DNA of 64,000 bases, taken from positions 44,529-108,528 of the forward strand of contig JAEWIF010000065.1 in the NCBI GenBank assembly GCA_023387335.1. The letters run 5' to 3'. How positions within the stretch are numbered: position 1 is the stretch's first letter; each line of letters starts with the position of its first letter. Shown here piece by piece: positions 16,143 through 24,159 of the stretch. The notes beneath the pieces were generated by a model. The model was not told the DNA's origin and did no database searches. It saw only the letters and a list, made by a program, of their open reading frames with translations. Origin of the DNA: Pseudomonadota bacterium (lineage in GTDB: Bacteria > Pseudomonadota > Gammaproteobacteria > Burkholderiales > Burkholderiaceae_C). Both the position numbers and the translations under genes were made by a program.

Positions 16143-16975
16143 CGCACCCGCGCCATCGCCAGGTGCGCGACCTCACGCTGGGCTTCCTCACGCTCGGGCC
16201 GCAGGCCGCGCCGCTGGACGTGGTGGAGGCGGCGGCGCGCGCCGGCTTCGGCGCCGCCGGCCTGCGCGTGAGCGGCCGCAATCCCGGCGACCCCTGGCCG
16301 TCGGTCGACGGCCGGCCTGGTGCACTGGGCGTGGTGAAGCAACGAGCGCGCGAACTCGGCGTGCGCATCTCCAGCATCAGCGGCTACTACCTGTCGGAGC
16401 GCACCGGACCCGAGCACCTGCTGGCCAACGTGGAAGCGGCCCGCCTCGTAGGCGCCCCGCTCATCGCGCAGGGCTGCTTCGAGCCCGACCTGGACCGCGC
16501 CGCTTCGCTGCTGCACGGCTACGCCCGCGCGGCCGCTGACGCGGGCCTGCGCATCGCGCTGGAGTTCATGCCCATGAGCTCGCTCAAGACGATCGCCGAC
16601 GCGCAGCGCGTCATCGCCGACAGCCGCGCGCGGAATGTCGGGCTGCTGGTCGATGCGCTGCACCTGGTGCGGTCGGGCGCGCATCCGTCGGAGCTGGCCC
16701 TGCTGGATCCCGGCAGCATTGACCTCGCCCAGCTGTGCGACGCACCGGCGGAGCGAGCGAGCGGTGTGTCGCTGTTCGACGAGGCGATGTCGGGCCGCCT
16801 GTACGTGGGCGACGGCGGGCTCGACCTCGCCGGGCTGGTGGACGCCTTGCCCGCGAATCTCGAACTGGAGCTGGAAACGCCGGTGACCGCCGACGCGGAA
16901 TTGCCCGGCGTGGAACGTGCTCAGCGCGCGGCCGCGAAGGCGCAAGCCTTCTTCGACCGCCACTGGCCTAGCTAG
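16139..16975 (+). CDS. Sugar phosphate isomerase/epimerase-like TIM-barrel protein
   Basis: A 278-residue protein of the xylose-isomerase-like (AP endonuclease family 2) barrel. Likely metal ligands are the Glu in ALEFMPMSS, the Asp and His in LLVDALHLVRSG and the late Glu in LELELETP. Family members isomerise sugars or keto acids, or cleave cyclic intermediates in catabolic clusters, so the reaction cannot be fixed. The start overlaps the PRISE stop as ATGA. The gene ends 29 bases before a dispersed repeat that separates it from the convergent enoyl-CoA hydratase. Confidence 0.82.
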   Translation: MTHPRHRQVRDLTLGFLTLGPQAAPLDVVEAAARAGFGAAGLRVSGRNPGDPWPSVDGRPGALGVVKQRARELGVRISSISGYYLSERTGPEHLLANVEAARLVGAPLIAQGCFEPDLDRAASLLHGYARAAADAGLRIALEFMPMSSLKTIADAQRVIADSRARNVGLLVDALHLVRSGAHPSELALLDPGSIDLAQLCDAPAERASGVSLFDEAMSGRLYVGDGGLDLAGLVDALPANLELELETPVTADAELPGVERAQRAAAKAQAFFDRHWPS

Positions 16976-17004
16976 TCTTTCGACGCCCGCAACTTCCCGC
17001 TCTG

Positions 17005-17093
17005 CGTCATCCCCGCGAAGGCGGGGATCCAGTGCTTTCGTCGGGCTGCGCTGAAGGCGGACGCTCTGGATTCCCGCCTTCGCGGGAATGACG
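17005..17093. repeat. Dispersed hairpin repeat, copy R1
   Basis: An 89-base element with outer ends CGTCATCCCCGCGAAGGCGG and its near inverse ending GCGGGAATGACG. Each end folds as a short hairpin and the two ends pair with each other. It lies between convergent genes, and the minus-strand enoyl-CoA hydratase reads into it and ends at a TGA supplied by it. Confidence 0.9.
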
Positions 17094-17894
17094 GCTGGGC
17101 GGCGGCAGGCCGTTGAAGTCCGGCTTGCGCTTGGCCAGAAGCGCCTCGATCTGCGCCGCGGGTTCGGGCGCCGCGAAGGCCGCGGCCTGGCTGGCCGCTT
17201 CCAGCGCGAAGGCGCCGCGGCGGTCGCCGTCGAGCGAGGTGTTCAGCATGGCCTTGGCCAACGCGACCGCGGTCGGCGCGGCCTGCGCCATGCTCTGCGC
17301 GATCTGCCGCGCCCGAGCCTCGAGCGCCTCGCTCGCGTGGACCTCCATCACGATGCCCAGGCGCTGCGCTTCTTCCACGTTCACGTCGCGCGCCGAAAAC
17401 ACCAGCTCCTTGGCGCGCTGCAGGCCCACGATGCGCGGCAGCAGGTAGAGCGCGCCCAGGTCCGGCACCAGGCCCAATCGCAGATGCGCCATCGCGAAGC
17501 GGGCGCGCGGGCCGGCGACGATCATGTCGGCGCACAGGGCCAGCGCGAAGCCGGCGCCGATGGCCGGCCCGTCGATGGCGGCGATCAGAGGGCGCCCCAG
17601 GTTCAGCAGGTCGTCGGTGAGGCGCAGCCCCGATTGGATGCGCTGCTGCCAGTAGGCCGGCCCGGCCTGCGCCTGCTCCTGCAGCACGCGCAGGTTGCCT
17701 CCGGCGCAGAACACGCCGGTGCCGCCGGTGAGCACCACGGCACGCACCGACGCATCGTCGCGGATGCGTTGCAGCGACTGCAGCAGGTCGCCGCGCAGCG
17801 CCTCGTCCACGGGGTTGTGGATCTGCGACCGCGACATCCGCAGCCAGGCGACGCCGTTCTCGACGCTGTAGTCCAGCGCTTCCATCGCGCTCAT
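17007..17894 (-). CDS. Enoyl-CoA hydratase/isomerase with repeat-encoded C-terminal tail
   Basis: A 295-residue crotonase-fold protein. Oxyanion-hole segments are VFCAGGNL near residue 68 and AAIDGPAIGAGFALALCADM near 105-125; MAHLRLGLVPDLGA carries one of the acidic positions used by hydratases. The normal family end would be near LAKRKPDFNGL. After that the frame continues about 30 residues into repeat R1 (SREGGNPERPP and onward), a sequence that is only the translated repeat. ATG at 17894 overlaps the DUF35 stop as ATGA. It is the third gene of the thiolase-like/DUF35 operon and probably hydrates the enoyl-CoA before carbon-carbon cleavage. Confidence 0.88.
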   Translation of the reverse strand: MSAMEALDYSVENGVAWLRMSRSQIHNPVDEALRGDLLQSLQRIRDDASVRAVVLTGGTGVFCAGGNLRVLQEQAQAGPAYWQQRIQSGLRLTDDLLNLGRPLIAAIDGPAIGAGFALALCADMIVAGPRARFAMAHLRLGLVPDLGALYLLPRIVGLQRAKELVFSARDVNVEEAQRLGIVMEVHASEALEARARQIAQSMAQAAPTAVALAKAMLNTSLDGDRRGAFALEAASQAAAFAAPEPAAQIEALLAKRKPDFNGLPPPSRHSREGGNPERPPSAQPDESTGSPPSRG

Positions 17895-18295
17895 TCCTGA
17901 GCCGGCCGGAACATCGGGATCACCGCGCCGCCTTCGGCCGGCTTGAAGGTCACCTCGACCCGGTCGCCGATGCGCAGCTGGTCGAAGTCGCAGTCGACGA
18001 TGTTGGTCAGCATCGTCACGCCCTCGTCGAGCGTGACGTAGGCGATCGCATACGGCTCGGGACCCGCGCGGCGGGTGACGCTCACGCTGTAGATGGTTCC
18101 GCGGCCGGAGGCGCTGCGCCATTCGGTGTCGCCCAGGCAGAAGGGGCAGAGCGCGCGCGGATACCAGTGCGGCTTGCCGCAGCTGGTGCAGGCCTTGATG
18201 AACAGCTGGCCTTCGCGGGCCTTGCCGAAGAAGAACTCGGTGGCCGCATCGACCTGCGGCGCGGGGAGCAGGCGCTCGCCGTTGGACGTGCTCAT
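17891..18295 (-). CDS. DUF35 OB-fold protein with zinc ribbon, partner of thiolase-like protein
   Basis: A 134-residue protein with an N-terminal rubredoxin-like zinc ribbon (CTSCG at about residue 36 and CPFC at about 50) and a C-terminal OB fold (GTIYSVSVTRRAGPEPYAIA, then LRIGDRVEVTF). In steroid side-chain degradation the same domain (ChsH2 DUF35) binds Ltp-type thiolase-like proteins and is needed for their retro-aldol reaction. Here it starts three bases after the thiolase-like stop, supporting a complex between the two. Confidence 0.9.
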   Translation of the reverse strand: MSTSNGERLLPAPQVDAATEFFFGKAREGQLFIKACTSCGKPHWYPRALCPFCLGDTEWRSASGRGTIYSVSVTRRAGPEPYAIAYVTLDEGVTMLTNIVDCDFDQLRIGDRVEVTFKPAEGGAVIPMFRPAQE

Positions 18296-18298
18296 CGC

Positions 18299-19468
18299 TT
18301 ATTGCCTTTCCATGATCAGGGTGGCGCTGCCGTGGCGCGAGCCGAGCAGGCCGCCGGTGCCCTGGGCCAGGGCGAGGGAGCAGTCCGGGACCTGGACCTT
18401 GGGATGGGCTTCGCCGCGCAGCTGGCGGACCGCCTCGATCACCTTGGTGATGCCGCCGCGGTTGGCCGGGTGGTTGTTGCACAGGCCGCCGCCGTCGGTG
18501 TTGAACGGCAGCTTGCCCACGCCGGAGATCAGGTTGCCGTCGGCCACGAACTTCCCGCCTTCGCCCTTCTTGCAGAAGCCCAGGTCTTCCAGCTGCATCA
18601 GCACGGTGATGGTGAAGCTGTCGTAGATCGACGCGTACTTGATGTCGGAGGGGCGCACGCCCGCTTCCTCGAAGGCGACCGGGCCGGAGATCGCGGCACC
18701 CGACCAGGTCAGGTCCACCTGGCCGCCCAGCTGGCCCTTGATGGTCTCGCCCGCGCCCAGCACGTTGACGATCGGGCGCTTGAGCTTCCTGGCGATCTCG
18801 GGCCGCGCGACGATCAGCGCGCCGCCGCCGTCGCTGACCACGCAGCAGTCCAGCTTGTGCAGCGGGTCGGAGATCATGGGCGAGTCCAGCACCTGCTGCA
18901 CCGTCACCGCCTCGCGCAGCATCGCGTTCGGGTTGTGCTGGGCGTGGGCGGCGGCGGCCACCTTGATCCAGGCCAGCTGCTCGGACGTGGTGCCGAACTC
19001 GTGCATGTGGCGCGCGGCGGCCAGCGCGTACATGTTCACCGTCACCGGGTTGTAGGGCATCTCCCAGGGCACGTCCGGCGTGTCGGGCGTGACCAGGCGC
19101 GGCGCCACGCCGCTGGAGCCCGCGCTGCGCGGCCGGCCGGCCAGCGTGATCAGCGCGACGTTGCACTTGCCCATGGCGATCGCCTGCGCGGCGTGCGACA
19201 CATGGATCAGGTAGGCCGAGCCGCCGGTGTCGGTGGTGTCGACGTGGCGCAGGCGGGTGAGGCCCAGGTAGTCGGCCATGCTGTTGGCGCCCAGGCCGGG
19301 CGCGTCGCCGGCGCAGAAGTAGCCGTCGATGTCCTGCAGCGACAGGCCGGCGTCCTGCAGCGCGCCCCTGGCGCACTCGGAGTGCAGCTGCGCCACGGTC
19401 TTGTCGGGGGCCTTGCGCGTCGGGTGCTCGTAGGCCCCCACGATGCAGGCCTTGCGTTTGATCGTCAT
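18299..19468 (-). CDS. Thiolase-like protein (SCP-x/Ltp aldolase type), copy 1
   Basis: A 389-residue thiolase-superfamily protein of the lipid-transfer-protein group. Where classical thiolases have the acyl-accepting Cys followed by SG, this protein reads DTTDTGGSAYLIHVSHAAQ, without Cys. The C-terminal block is GKLPFNTDGGGLCNNHPANR. Lack of the nucleophile plus a DUF35 partner gene directly downstream are the marks of Ltp1/Ltp2-like retro-aldolases, which split a beta-hydroxyacyl-CoA into a ketone or aldehyde and a short CoA ester. It is the first gene of the minus operon from operator B. Thiolase activity is not excluded. Confidence 0.87.
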   Translation of the reverse strand: MTIKRKACIVGAYEHPTRKAPDKTVAQLHSECARGALQDAGLSLQDIDGYFCAGDAPGLGANSMADYLGLTRLRHVDTTDTGGSAYLIHVSHAAQAIAMGKCNVALITLAGRPRSAGSSGVAPRLVTPDTPDVPWEMPYNPVTVNMYALAAARHMHEFGTTSEQLAWIKVAAAAHAQHNPNAMLREAVTVQQVLDSPMISDPLHKLDCCVVSDGGGALIVARPEIARKLKRPIVNVLGAGETIKGQLGGQVDLTWSGAAISGPVAFEEAGVRPSDIKYASIYDSFTITVLMQLEDLGFCKKGEGGKFVADGNLISGVGKLPFNTDGGGLCNNHPANRGGITKVIEAVRQLRGEAHPKVQVPDCSLALAQGTGGLLGSRHGSATLIMERQ

Positions 19469-19472
19469 TCGA

Positions 19473-19501
19473 TTGCTCCAGCCAAAATCTGCGTGTAGGA
19501 T
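19473..19501 (+). promoter_or_regulatory. Possible sigma70 promoter for the SDR operon
   Basis: TTGCTC (19473-19478) and TAGGAT (19496-19501) are 17 bases apart on the plus strand. Operator B begins four bases after the -10 box, so bound repressor would cover the start point. The -35 box is poor, so this is tentative. Confidence 0.35.
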
Positions 19502-19504
19502 ATC

Positions 19505-19519
19505 ATTGGTTCAACCAAT
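19505..19519. promoter_or_regulatory. Operator copy B: ATTGGT-TCA-ACCAAT
   Basis: A perfect palindrome in the 74-base gap between thiolase-like copy 1 (minus) and the SDR (plus), placed to control both. Same core and spacing as copy A. Confidence 0.82.
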
Positions 19520-19542
19520 AGGGCAAGCAAAGGAGCATCAAC

Positions 19543-20316
19543 GTGGAACCCATCGTCAGCCTGCAAGGGCGCACCATCGTCGTCACCGGCGCCGGCCAGG
19601 GCATCGGCAAGGGCATCGCGGAACTGGCCGTCGGTCTGGGCGCGAACGTGGTCGCCGTGGACCTGAACGGCGAGACGCTGGCGGCCACGGCCGAGGCGCT
19701 GCCGAAAGACCGCGTGCTCGCCGTGCAGGGCAGCGTCGCCGACCCGGCCGTGGCCGACCGGGCCGTGGCCGACGCCTGCGCGAAGTTCGGCGCGGTGCAC
19801 GGCCTGGTGAACAACGCCGGCATCATCCGCCCCGCCATGATCGAGAAGATGACCGACCAGCAGTGGCAGGACGTCATCGACGTGCACCTGTCCGGCTCCT
19901 TCTACTGGATGCGCGCGGTGGGCAGGCACATGGTCGAGCGCGCCAAGGGCGGCGACACCGGCGGCGGCTCGATCGTCAACATCTCCTCCGACGCGGGCCG
20001 CAAGGGCTCGATCGGCCAGATCAACTACGCCGCCGCCAAGGCCGGCATGCTGGGCATGACCATGACGGCCGCGCGCGAATGGGGCCGCTACAACATCCGC
20101 ACCAACAGCATCTGCTTCGGCGTGGTCGAGACGCCGATGACCGAGGTGGTGCGCGGCGAAAAATTCCGCGACGGCATGCTGGCGCAGATCCCGCTGGGCC
20201 GCTGGTCCACGCCGGCCGAGGTGACCAAGAGCGTCTGCTTCCTGCTGTCGGACGGTGCCAGCTACATCACGGGCCAGCACCTGGGCGTGAACGGCGGCTT
20301 CCACATCAGCCTTTGA
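19543..20316 (+). CDS. SDR family dehydrogenase (3-hydroxyacyl-CoA or alcohol dehydrogenase-like)
   Basis: A 257-residue classical SDR: cofactor motif TGAGQGIG, NNAG, the catalytic Ser in VNISSDAG and Tyr-Lys in NYAAAKAG, ending with the usual GQHLGVNGGFHISL. The start is GTG at 19543 with AGGAG seven bases upstream. It opens the operon with enoyl-CoA hydratase and MaoC hydratase, so oxidation of a 3-hydroxyacyl-CoA is plausible. Translation of the next gene starts two bases after its stop. Confidence 0.9.
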   Translation: MEPIVSLQGRTIVVTGAGQGIGKGIAELAVGLGANVVAVDLNGETLAATAEALPKDRVLAVQGSVADPAVADRAVADACAKFGAVHGLVNNAGIIRPAMIEKMTDQQWQDVIDVHLSGSFYWMRAVGRHMVERAKGGDTGGGSIVNISSDAGRKGSIGQINYAAAKAGMLGMTMTAAREWGRYNIRTNSICFGVVETPMTEVVRGEKFRDGMLAQIPLGRWSTPAEVTKSVCFLLSDGASYITGQHLGVNGGFHISL

Positions 20317-20317
20317 C

Positions 20318-21121
20318 ATGGCGGCCGACAGCGACAGCGTCGTGTTGAAGCGCGAAGGCGGCGTTGCCGTCGTCACGCTCAACCGGCCCCAGGCCAAGAA
20401 CGCCATCGACGTGGCGACCACCGACGCGTTGACCGCGACGTTGCGCGAGCTGCGTGCCGACGATGAAGTGCGCGCGGTCGTGCTCACCGGCGCGGGCGGC
20501 GACTTCTGCGCGGGCGGCGACGTCAAGGGCATGGGCGAGGGCGGCTCGCGCACGCCCGAGCAGCGCCGCGCCGGCATGGCGCGCTACCGCGAACTCGCGC
20601 TCGCGCTGCACGGCCTCGACAAGCCGCTGATCGCCGCGATCGACGGCGTCGCCTTCGGTGCGGGCCTGAGCATGGCGCTCTACGCCGACCTGGTGCTGGT
20701 GAGCACTCGGGCGCGCATGGCGATGGTGTTCCACCGCATCGGCCTGGTGCCCGACGTGGGCGCCTGGTACACGCTGCCGCGGGCGGTGGGATTGCAGCGT
20801 GCGAAGGAGCTGATCTACTCGGCGCGCGAATTCGGCGCCGAGGAGGCGGTGCGCATGGGCCTGGCGCTCGAAGCCGTCGCGCCCGACCAGTTGCTGCCGC
20901 GCGCTCTTCGCCTGGCCGAAAGCCTGGCGGGCGCTTCGCCCACGGCCTTCAGCCTCTCCAAGCGGGCGCTGGCCGCCACGCTGCAGAGCAATCTCGAAAC
21001 CATGCTGGACATGGAAGCGTCGGCGCAGGCCATCGCCGGTTCCAGCGAGTATTTCCGCGAGGCGATCCGCCGCTTCGCCGCCAAGGAGCCGGCGCAGTTC
21101 CGCTGGCCCGGCAAGGACTGA
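20318..21121 (+). CDS. Enoyl-CoA hydratase/isomerase family protein
   Basis: A 267-residue crotonase-fold protein. FCAGGDVKGM and AAIDGVAFGAGLSMALYADL form the CoA thioester oxyanion hole; HRIGLVPDVGAWYTLPRAVG is the second conserved region. One acidic residue is present where hydratases use two, so an isomerase or hydrolase role is also possible. It shares the local phrase QRAKEL(V/I)(F/Y)SARE with the minus-strand hydratase at 17007, which suggests a duplication. It lies between the SDR and MaoC genes. Confidence 0.9.
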   Translation: MAADSDSVVLKREGGVAVVTLNRPQAKNAIDVATTDALTATLRELRADDEVRAVVLTGAGGDFCAGGDVKGMGEGGSRTPEQRRAGMARYRELALALHGLDKPLIAAIDGVAFGAGLSMALYADLVLVSTRARMAMVFHRIGLVPDVGAWYTLPRAVGLQRAKELIYSAREFGAEEAVRMGLALEAVAPDQLLPRALRLAESLAGASPTAFSLSKRALAATLQSNLETMLDMEASAQAIAGSSEYFREAIRRFAAKEPAQFRWPGKD

Positions 21122-21131
21122 GACCCAACCC

Positions 21132-22001
21132 ATGATCGACTACGAGAAGACCAAGGCCTGGCGCTCCGGACCGGTGCGCCACGCCTACACCACGCGCGAC
21201 ACCATCCTCTACGCCCTGGGCGTCGGCTTCGGCGCCGACCCGCTCGATGCCGACGAGCTGCGCTACGTCTACGAGAAGGAACTGAGCGCCGTGCCCACGA
21301 TGGCGGCGGTGCTGGCCTCGCCGGGCTTCTGGATGCGCGAGCGCAAGGAGCTGGGCATCGACTTCCTGAAGCTGGTGCACGGCGAGCAGGGCGTCACGAT
21401 CCATTCGCCGCTGCCCGCGGCCGGCGCGCTGATCGGCGAGAGCCGCGTCTCGCGCATCGTCGACAAGGGCGAGGGCAAGGGCGCGGTGATGCACGTCGAG
21501 AAGACGCTCACCGCCGAGGCCGACGGCCGCCTGATCGCCACCGTGGAGATGGTGCTGTTCCTGCGGGGCGACGGCGGCTTCTCGAAGGACGGCGGCGGCG
21601 ACGAGGCCGCGCCGCCCGCGCCGGCCGTGCCCGAGGGCGAGCCCGATGCCCGGATCGAACTGCCGACGCGCGCGGATGCCGCGGTGCTGTATCGGCTGTC
21701 GGGCGACATCAATCCGCTGCACATCGACCCCGCGGTGGCGGCGAAGGCCGGGTTCGAGAAGCCCATCCTCCACGGGCTGGCGACGTACGGGAACGCCTGC
21801 CGCGGGATCATCGCGCGCTATTGCGATCACGATGCTTCGCGCCTGAGGTCGATCCGCGCGCGGCTGACTTCGCCGGTCTATCCGGGGGAGACGCTGGTGC
21901 TGGAATGCTGGCGCGCGGGCGGGAACGAGATCGCTTTCCGGGCGAGCGTGAAGGAGCGCGGGGTGCAGGTGCTGGCGAATGGGCGCGCGGTGATCGCCTA
22001 G
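21132..22001 (+). CDS. MaoC family enoyl-CoA hydratase (hydratase 2, double hot-dog)
   Basis: A 289-residue protein with an N-terminal hot-dog domain of the FAS1-dehydratase type (residues 15-140) and a C-terminal MaoC domain. The hydratase-2 motif is complete: YRLSGDINPLHIDP with catalytic Asp and His, then GFEKPILHGLATYG. Related two-domain proteins hydrate 2-enoyl-CoAs to (R)-3-hydroxy products in steroid and bile-acid side-chain breakdown. It is the last gene of its operon; repeat R2 follows and separates it from the convergent Bug gene. Confidence 0.9.
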   Translation: MIDYEKTKAWRSGPVRHAYTTRDTILYALGVGFGADPLDADELRYVYEKELSAVPTMAAVLASPGFWMRERKELGIDFLKLVHGEQGVTIHSPLPAAGALIGESRVSRIVDKGEGKGAVMHVEKTLTAEADGRLIATVEMVLFLRGDGGFSKDGGGDEAAPPAPAVPEGEPDARIELPTRADAAVLYRLSGDINPLHIDPAVAAKAGFEKPILHGLATYGNACRGIIARYCDHDASRLRSIRARLTSPVYPGETLVLECWRAGGNEIAFRASVKERGVQVLANGRAVIA

Positions 22002-22006
22002 CTTGT

Positions 22007-22090
22007 CGTCCCCGCGAAGGCGGGGACCCAGAGCTTCCGGCAGTCCGCTGAAGGCGGACGCACTGGATTCCCGCCTACGCGGGAATGACG
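22007..22090. repeat. Dispersed hairpin repeat, copy R2
   Basis: An 84-base element with the same ends as R1 (CGTCCCCGCGAAGGCGGGGA and CCCGCCTACGCGGGAATGACG region), between the convergent MaoC and Bug genes. It may serve as a two-way transcription stop. Confidence 0.88.
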
Positions 22091-22094
22091 GCTT

Positions 22095-23060
22095 TCAGAG
22101 CTTCACCCTTCCCGCATCCACCAGCTTCTTCGTCAGCGCCAGCTGCTGCTTCATGAACGCCTGGGTCTTCGCGGGATCCCACGCCATCGGCTCGAAGCCC
22201 AGTTCCAGCAGCTTGGAGCGCACGTCCGGCATCGCCAGGATGCGGGTGAACTCGGCGGCGAGCTTTTCCACCACCGCCTTGGGCGTCTTGGCGGGCACGA
22301 AGGCGCCGCCCCAGCCGGGCATGTCCACCTCCGGATAGCCGAGTTCCGCGAAGGTCGGCGTGTCCGGATAGGCGGGGAAGCGCGAGGCGCTCGCCACGGC
22401 CAGCGGCCTGATCTTGCCGGGATAGCGGTTGACGCCGCCGACGGAACAGACCGCCGCGTCGATCTGCCCGCCCAGCAGGTCCTGCAGCGCCGGCGCTTCG
22501 CCCTTGTACGGCACGTGCACGGTGTCGATGCCGGCGGCCATGTTGAACAGCTCGCCGACGAAGTGGCCGCCCGAGCCCTGGCCGTAGGAGCCGTAGGAGA
22601 TCTTGCCGGGCTTCGACTTGGCCAGCGCGACGAATTCCTTGAGGTTGGAGACCGGCAGGTTCTCGCGCACGCCGATGGCGATGGGCGTCAGGGCCAGCAT
22701 GCACACCGGCTGCAGGTCCTCCAGCTTGTACGGCGTCTTGTCCATCAGCACCGTGTTGCTGACCAGCGCGCTGTAGCCCACCAGCACCGTGTGGCCGTCG
22801 GCGGGGCCCTGCGCGACGAACGAAGCGGAGATCGCGCCGCTCGCGCCCGGCTTGGATTCCACGATGGTGGGCTGGCCCCACGCCTCGCTCATCTTCTGGC
22901 CGATGGTCCGCATCATGGTGTCGTGCCCGCCTCCGGCCGGCGTGGGGATCACGAACTTGATGACCTGCGAGGGGAAGGTCTGCGCGCGGGCCGGGGCGAA
23001 GCTGCCCGCGGCGCCCAGCGCGCCCAGGGCGGCGAGGGTCTGTCGGCGAGTGAGGGCCAT
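22095..23060 (-). CDS. Bug family solute-binding protein, solo gene divergent from APH operon
   Basis: A 321-residue exported protein. The N-terminus has an Arg pair (LTRRQTLAALGALG) and ends its signal at APARAQT, so Tat or Sec export is possible. The first ligand loop is FPSQVIKFVIPTPAGGGHDT, then GPADGHTVLVGY and AYPDTPTFAELGYPE. AAGGAGACATCC precedes the ATG. It is transcribed alone, back to back with the kinase-like gene across operator C, and ends five bases from repeat R2. Confidence 0.93.
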   Translation of the reverse strand: MALTRRQTLAALGALGAAGSFAPARAQTFPSQVIKFVIPTPAGGGHDTMMRTIGQKMSEAWGQPTIVESKPGASGAISASFVAQGPADGHTVLVGYSALVSNTVLMDKTPYKLEDLQPVCMLALTPIAIGVRENLPVSNLKEFVALAKSKPGKISYGSYGQGSGGHFVGELFNMAAGIDTVHVPYKGEAPALQDLLGGQIDAAVCSVGGVNRYPGKIRPLAVASASRFPAYPDTPTFAELGYPEVDMPGWGGAFVPAKTPKAVVEKLAAEFTRILAMPDVRSKLLELGFEPMAWDPAKTQAFMKQQLALTKKLVDAGRVKL

Positions 23061-23070
23061 GGATGTCTCC

Positions 23071-23099
23071 TTGTGATGGTTGGCGCCGGTGGTTATATT
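23071..23099 (+). promoter_or_regulatory. Likely sigma70 promoter of the APH-CoA-transferase operon
   Basis: TTGTGA at 23071-23076 and TATATT at 23094-23099 with exactly 17 bases between them. Operator C starts three bases after the -10 box, so it would lie over the transcription start, a classic repression geometry. Confidence 0.6.
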
Positions 23100-23102
23100 A
23101 TC

Positions 23103-23117
23103 ATTGGTTCAACCAAA
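23103..23117. promoter_or_regulatory. Operator copy C: ATTGGT-TCA-ACCAAA
   Basis: Inner ten bases form a perfect palindrome; only the outermost base departs from the consensus. It lies in the 70-base gap between the solo Bug (minus) and the APH gene (plus). Confidence 0.8.
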
Positions 23118-23130
23118 GAAATATCATTTC

Positions 23131-24159
23131 GTGGACCTCTCTCCGGACCAGCTCGCCGCCTTCGACGCCTTCCTCCGCAGGGAGGTGGCTCCCTTCGACG
23201 GCGCCCTGCAGCTTCGCAAGGTGGAGGGCGGCCAGTCCAATCCCACCTTCATCGTCGACGCCGGCGCCGCGCGCTACGTGCTGCGGCGCAAGCCCGCCGG
23301 CACCTTGCTGCCCTCGGCGCATGCGATCGACCGCGAGTTCCGCGTGCTGCGCGCCCTCGAGGGCTCGCAGGTGCCGGTGCCGCGGGCGCGCGCGCTGTGC
23401 GAGGACGACTCGGTCATCGGCTCGGCCTTCTACGTGATGGACTTCGCGCAAGGCCGCATCCTCACGGACCAGACCCTGCCCGGCATGGCGCCCGCCGAGC
23501 GGCGTGCCCACTACGCCGAGATGGCGCGCGTGATGGCGGCGATGCACGCGGTGGACTGGCGCGCGCGCGGCCTCGAAGGCTTCGGCCGCGAGGGCGGCTA
23601 CGTCGAGCGCCAGATCGAGCGCTGGACCCGCCAGTACCGCGCCAGCGAGACCGGCCGCATCGAGGCGATGGAGCGCCTGATCGACTGGCTTCCCGCGCAC
23701 GTGCCGCCGCAGGAATCGACCTCGCTGGTGCACGGCGACTTCCGCCTGGACAACCTGGTGTTCCATGCCACCGAGCCGCGCATCGTGGCGGTGCTCGACT
23801 GGGAGCTGTCGACGCTCGGGGATCCACTGGTCGACTTCGCCTACCACTGCCTGTCGTGGCGGCTGCAGCTGGGCACGCACCGCACGCTGGCGGGCATGGC
23901 TGCGCTGCCCGAGGGCATTCCCACCGAGGCCGAGCACGTCGCGGACTACTGTCGCGCGGGCGGCCGCGATCCGGCGGGCATCCCGCACTGGAACTACCGC
24001 CACGCCTTCAACATGTTCCGGCTGGCCGCCATCCAGCAGGGCGTGGCGCGGCGCGCGCTCGACGGCAACGCGGCCAACAGCCGCGCGCAAGCGGTCGCGC
24101 AACGCGTGCAGGCCACCGCCAAAGCCGGCTGGCAGGCCGCGATGGAGAGCCGGGCATGA
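23131..24159 (+). CDS. APH-family phosphotransferase (ACAD10/LvaA-like acyl-CoA kinase candidate)
   Basis: A 342-residue protein of the choline/aminoglycoside kinase fold. It has GGQSNPTF near residue 34, the catalytic HGDFRLDN at 201-208 and the metal-binding DWELSTLGDPLVDFAYH near 222. GTG at 23131 is the first start downstream of operator C; no good ribosome site precedes it, so the exact start is uncertain. In mammalian ACAD10/11 and the bacterial levulinate pathway, such kinases phosphorylate 4-hydroxyacyl-CoAs. The phosphate is then removed with the help of an acyl-CoA dehydrogenase-like enzyme. Here an acyl-CoA dehydrogenase gene lies two genes downstream. Antibiotic resistance is unlikely in this setting. 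Confidence 0.85.
   Translation: MDLSPDQLAAFDAFLRREVAPFDGALQLRKVEGGQSNPTFIVDAGAARYVLRRKPAGTLLPSAHAIDREFRVLRALEGSQVPVPRARALCEDDSVIGSAFYVMDFAQGRILTDQTLPGMAPAERRAHYAEMARVMAAMHAVDWRARGLEGFGREGGYVERQIERWTRQYRASETGRIEAMERLIDWLPAHVPPQESTSLVHGDFRLDNLVFHATEPRIVAVLDWELSTLGDPLVDFAYHCLSWRLQLGTHRTLAGMAALPEGIPTEAEHVADYCRAGGRDPAGIPHWNYRHAFNMFRLAAIQQGVARRALDGNAANSRAQAVAQRVQATAKAGWQAAMESRA

Noticed and set aside
17007..19376. Open frame joining the thiolase-like region to the enoyl-CoA hydratase as one protein
   Set aside because: The frame over 17900-19376 is a shadow of the thiolase-like and DUF35 genes; the hydratase starts at 17894 with an ATGA overlap.
23131..24159. Aminoglycoside resistance gene
   Set aside because: Fold matches APH, but the setting with acyl-CoA dehydrogenase and CoA-transferase and the ACAD10-like motifs favour an acyl-CoA kinase.
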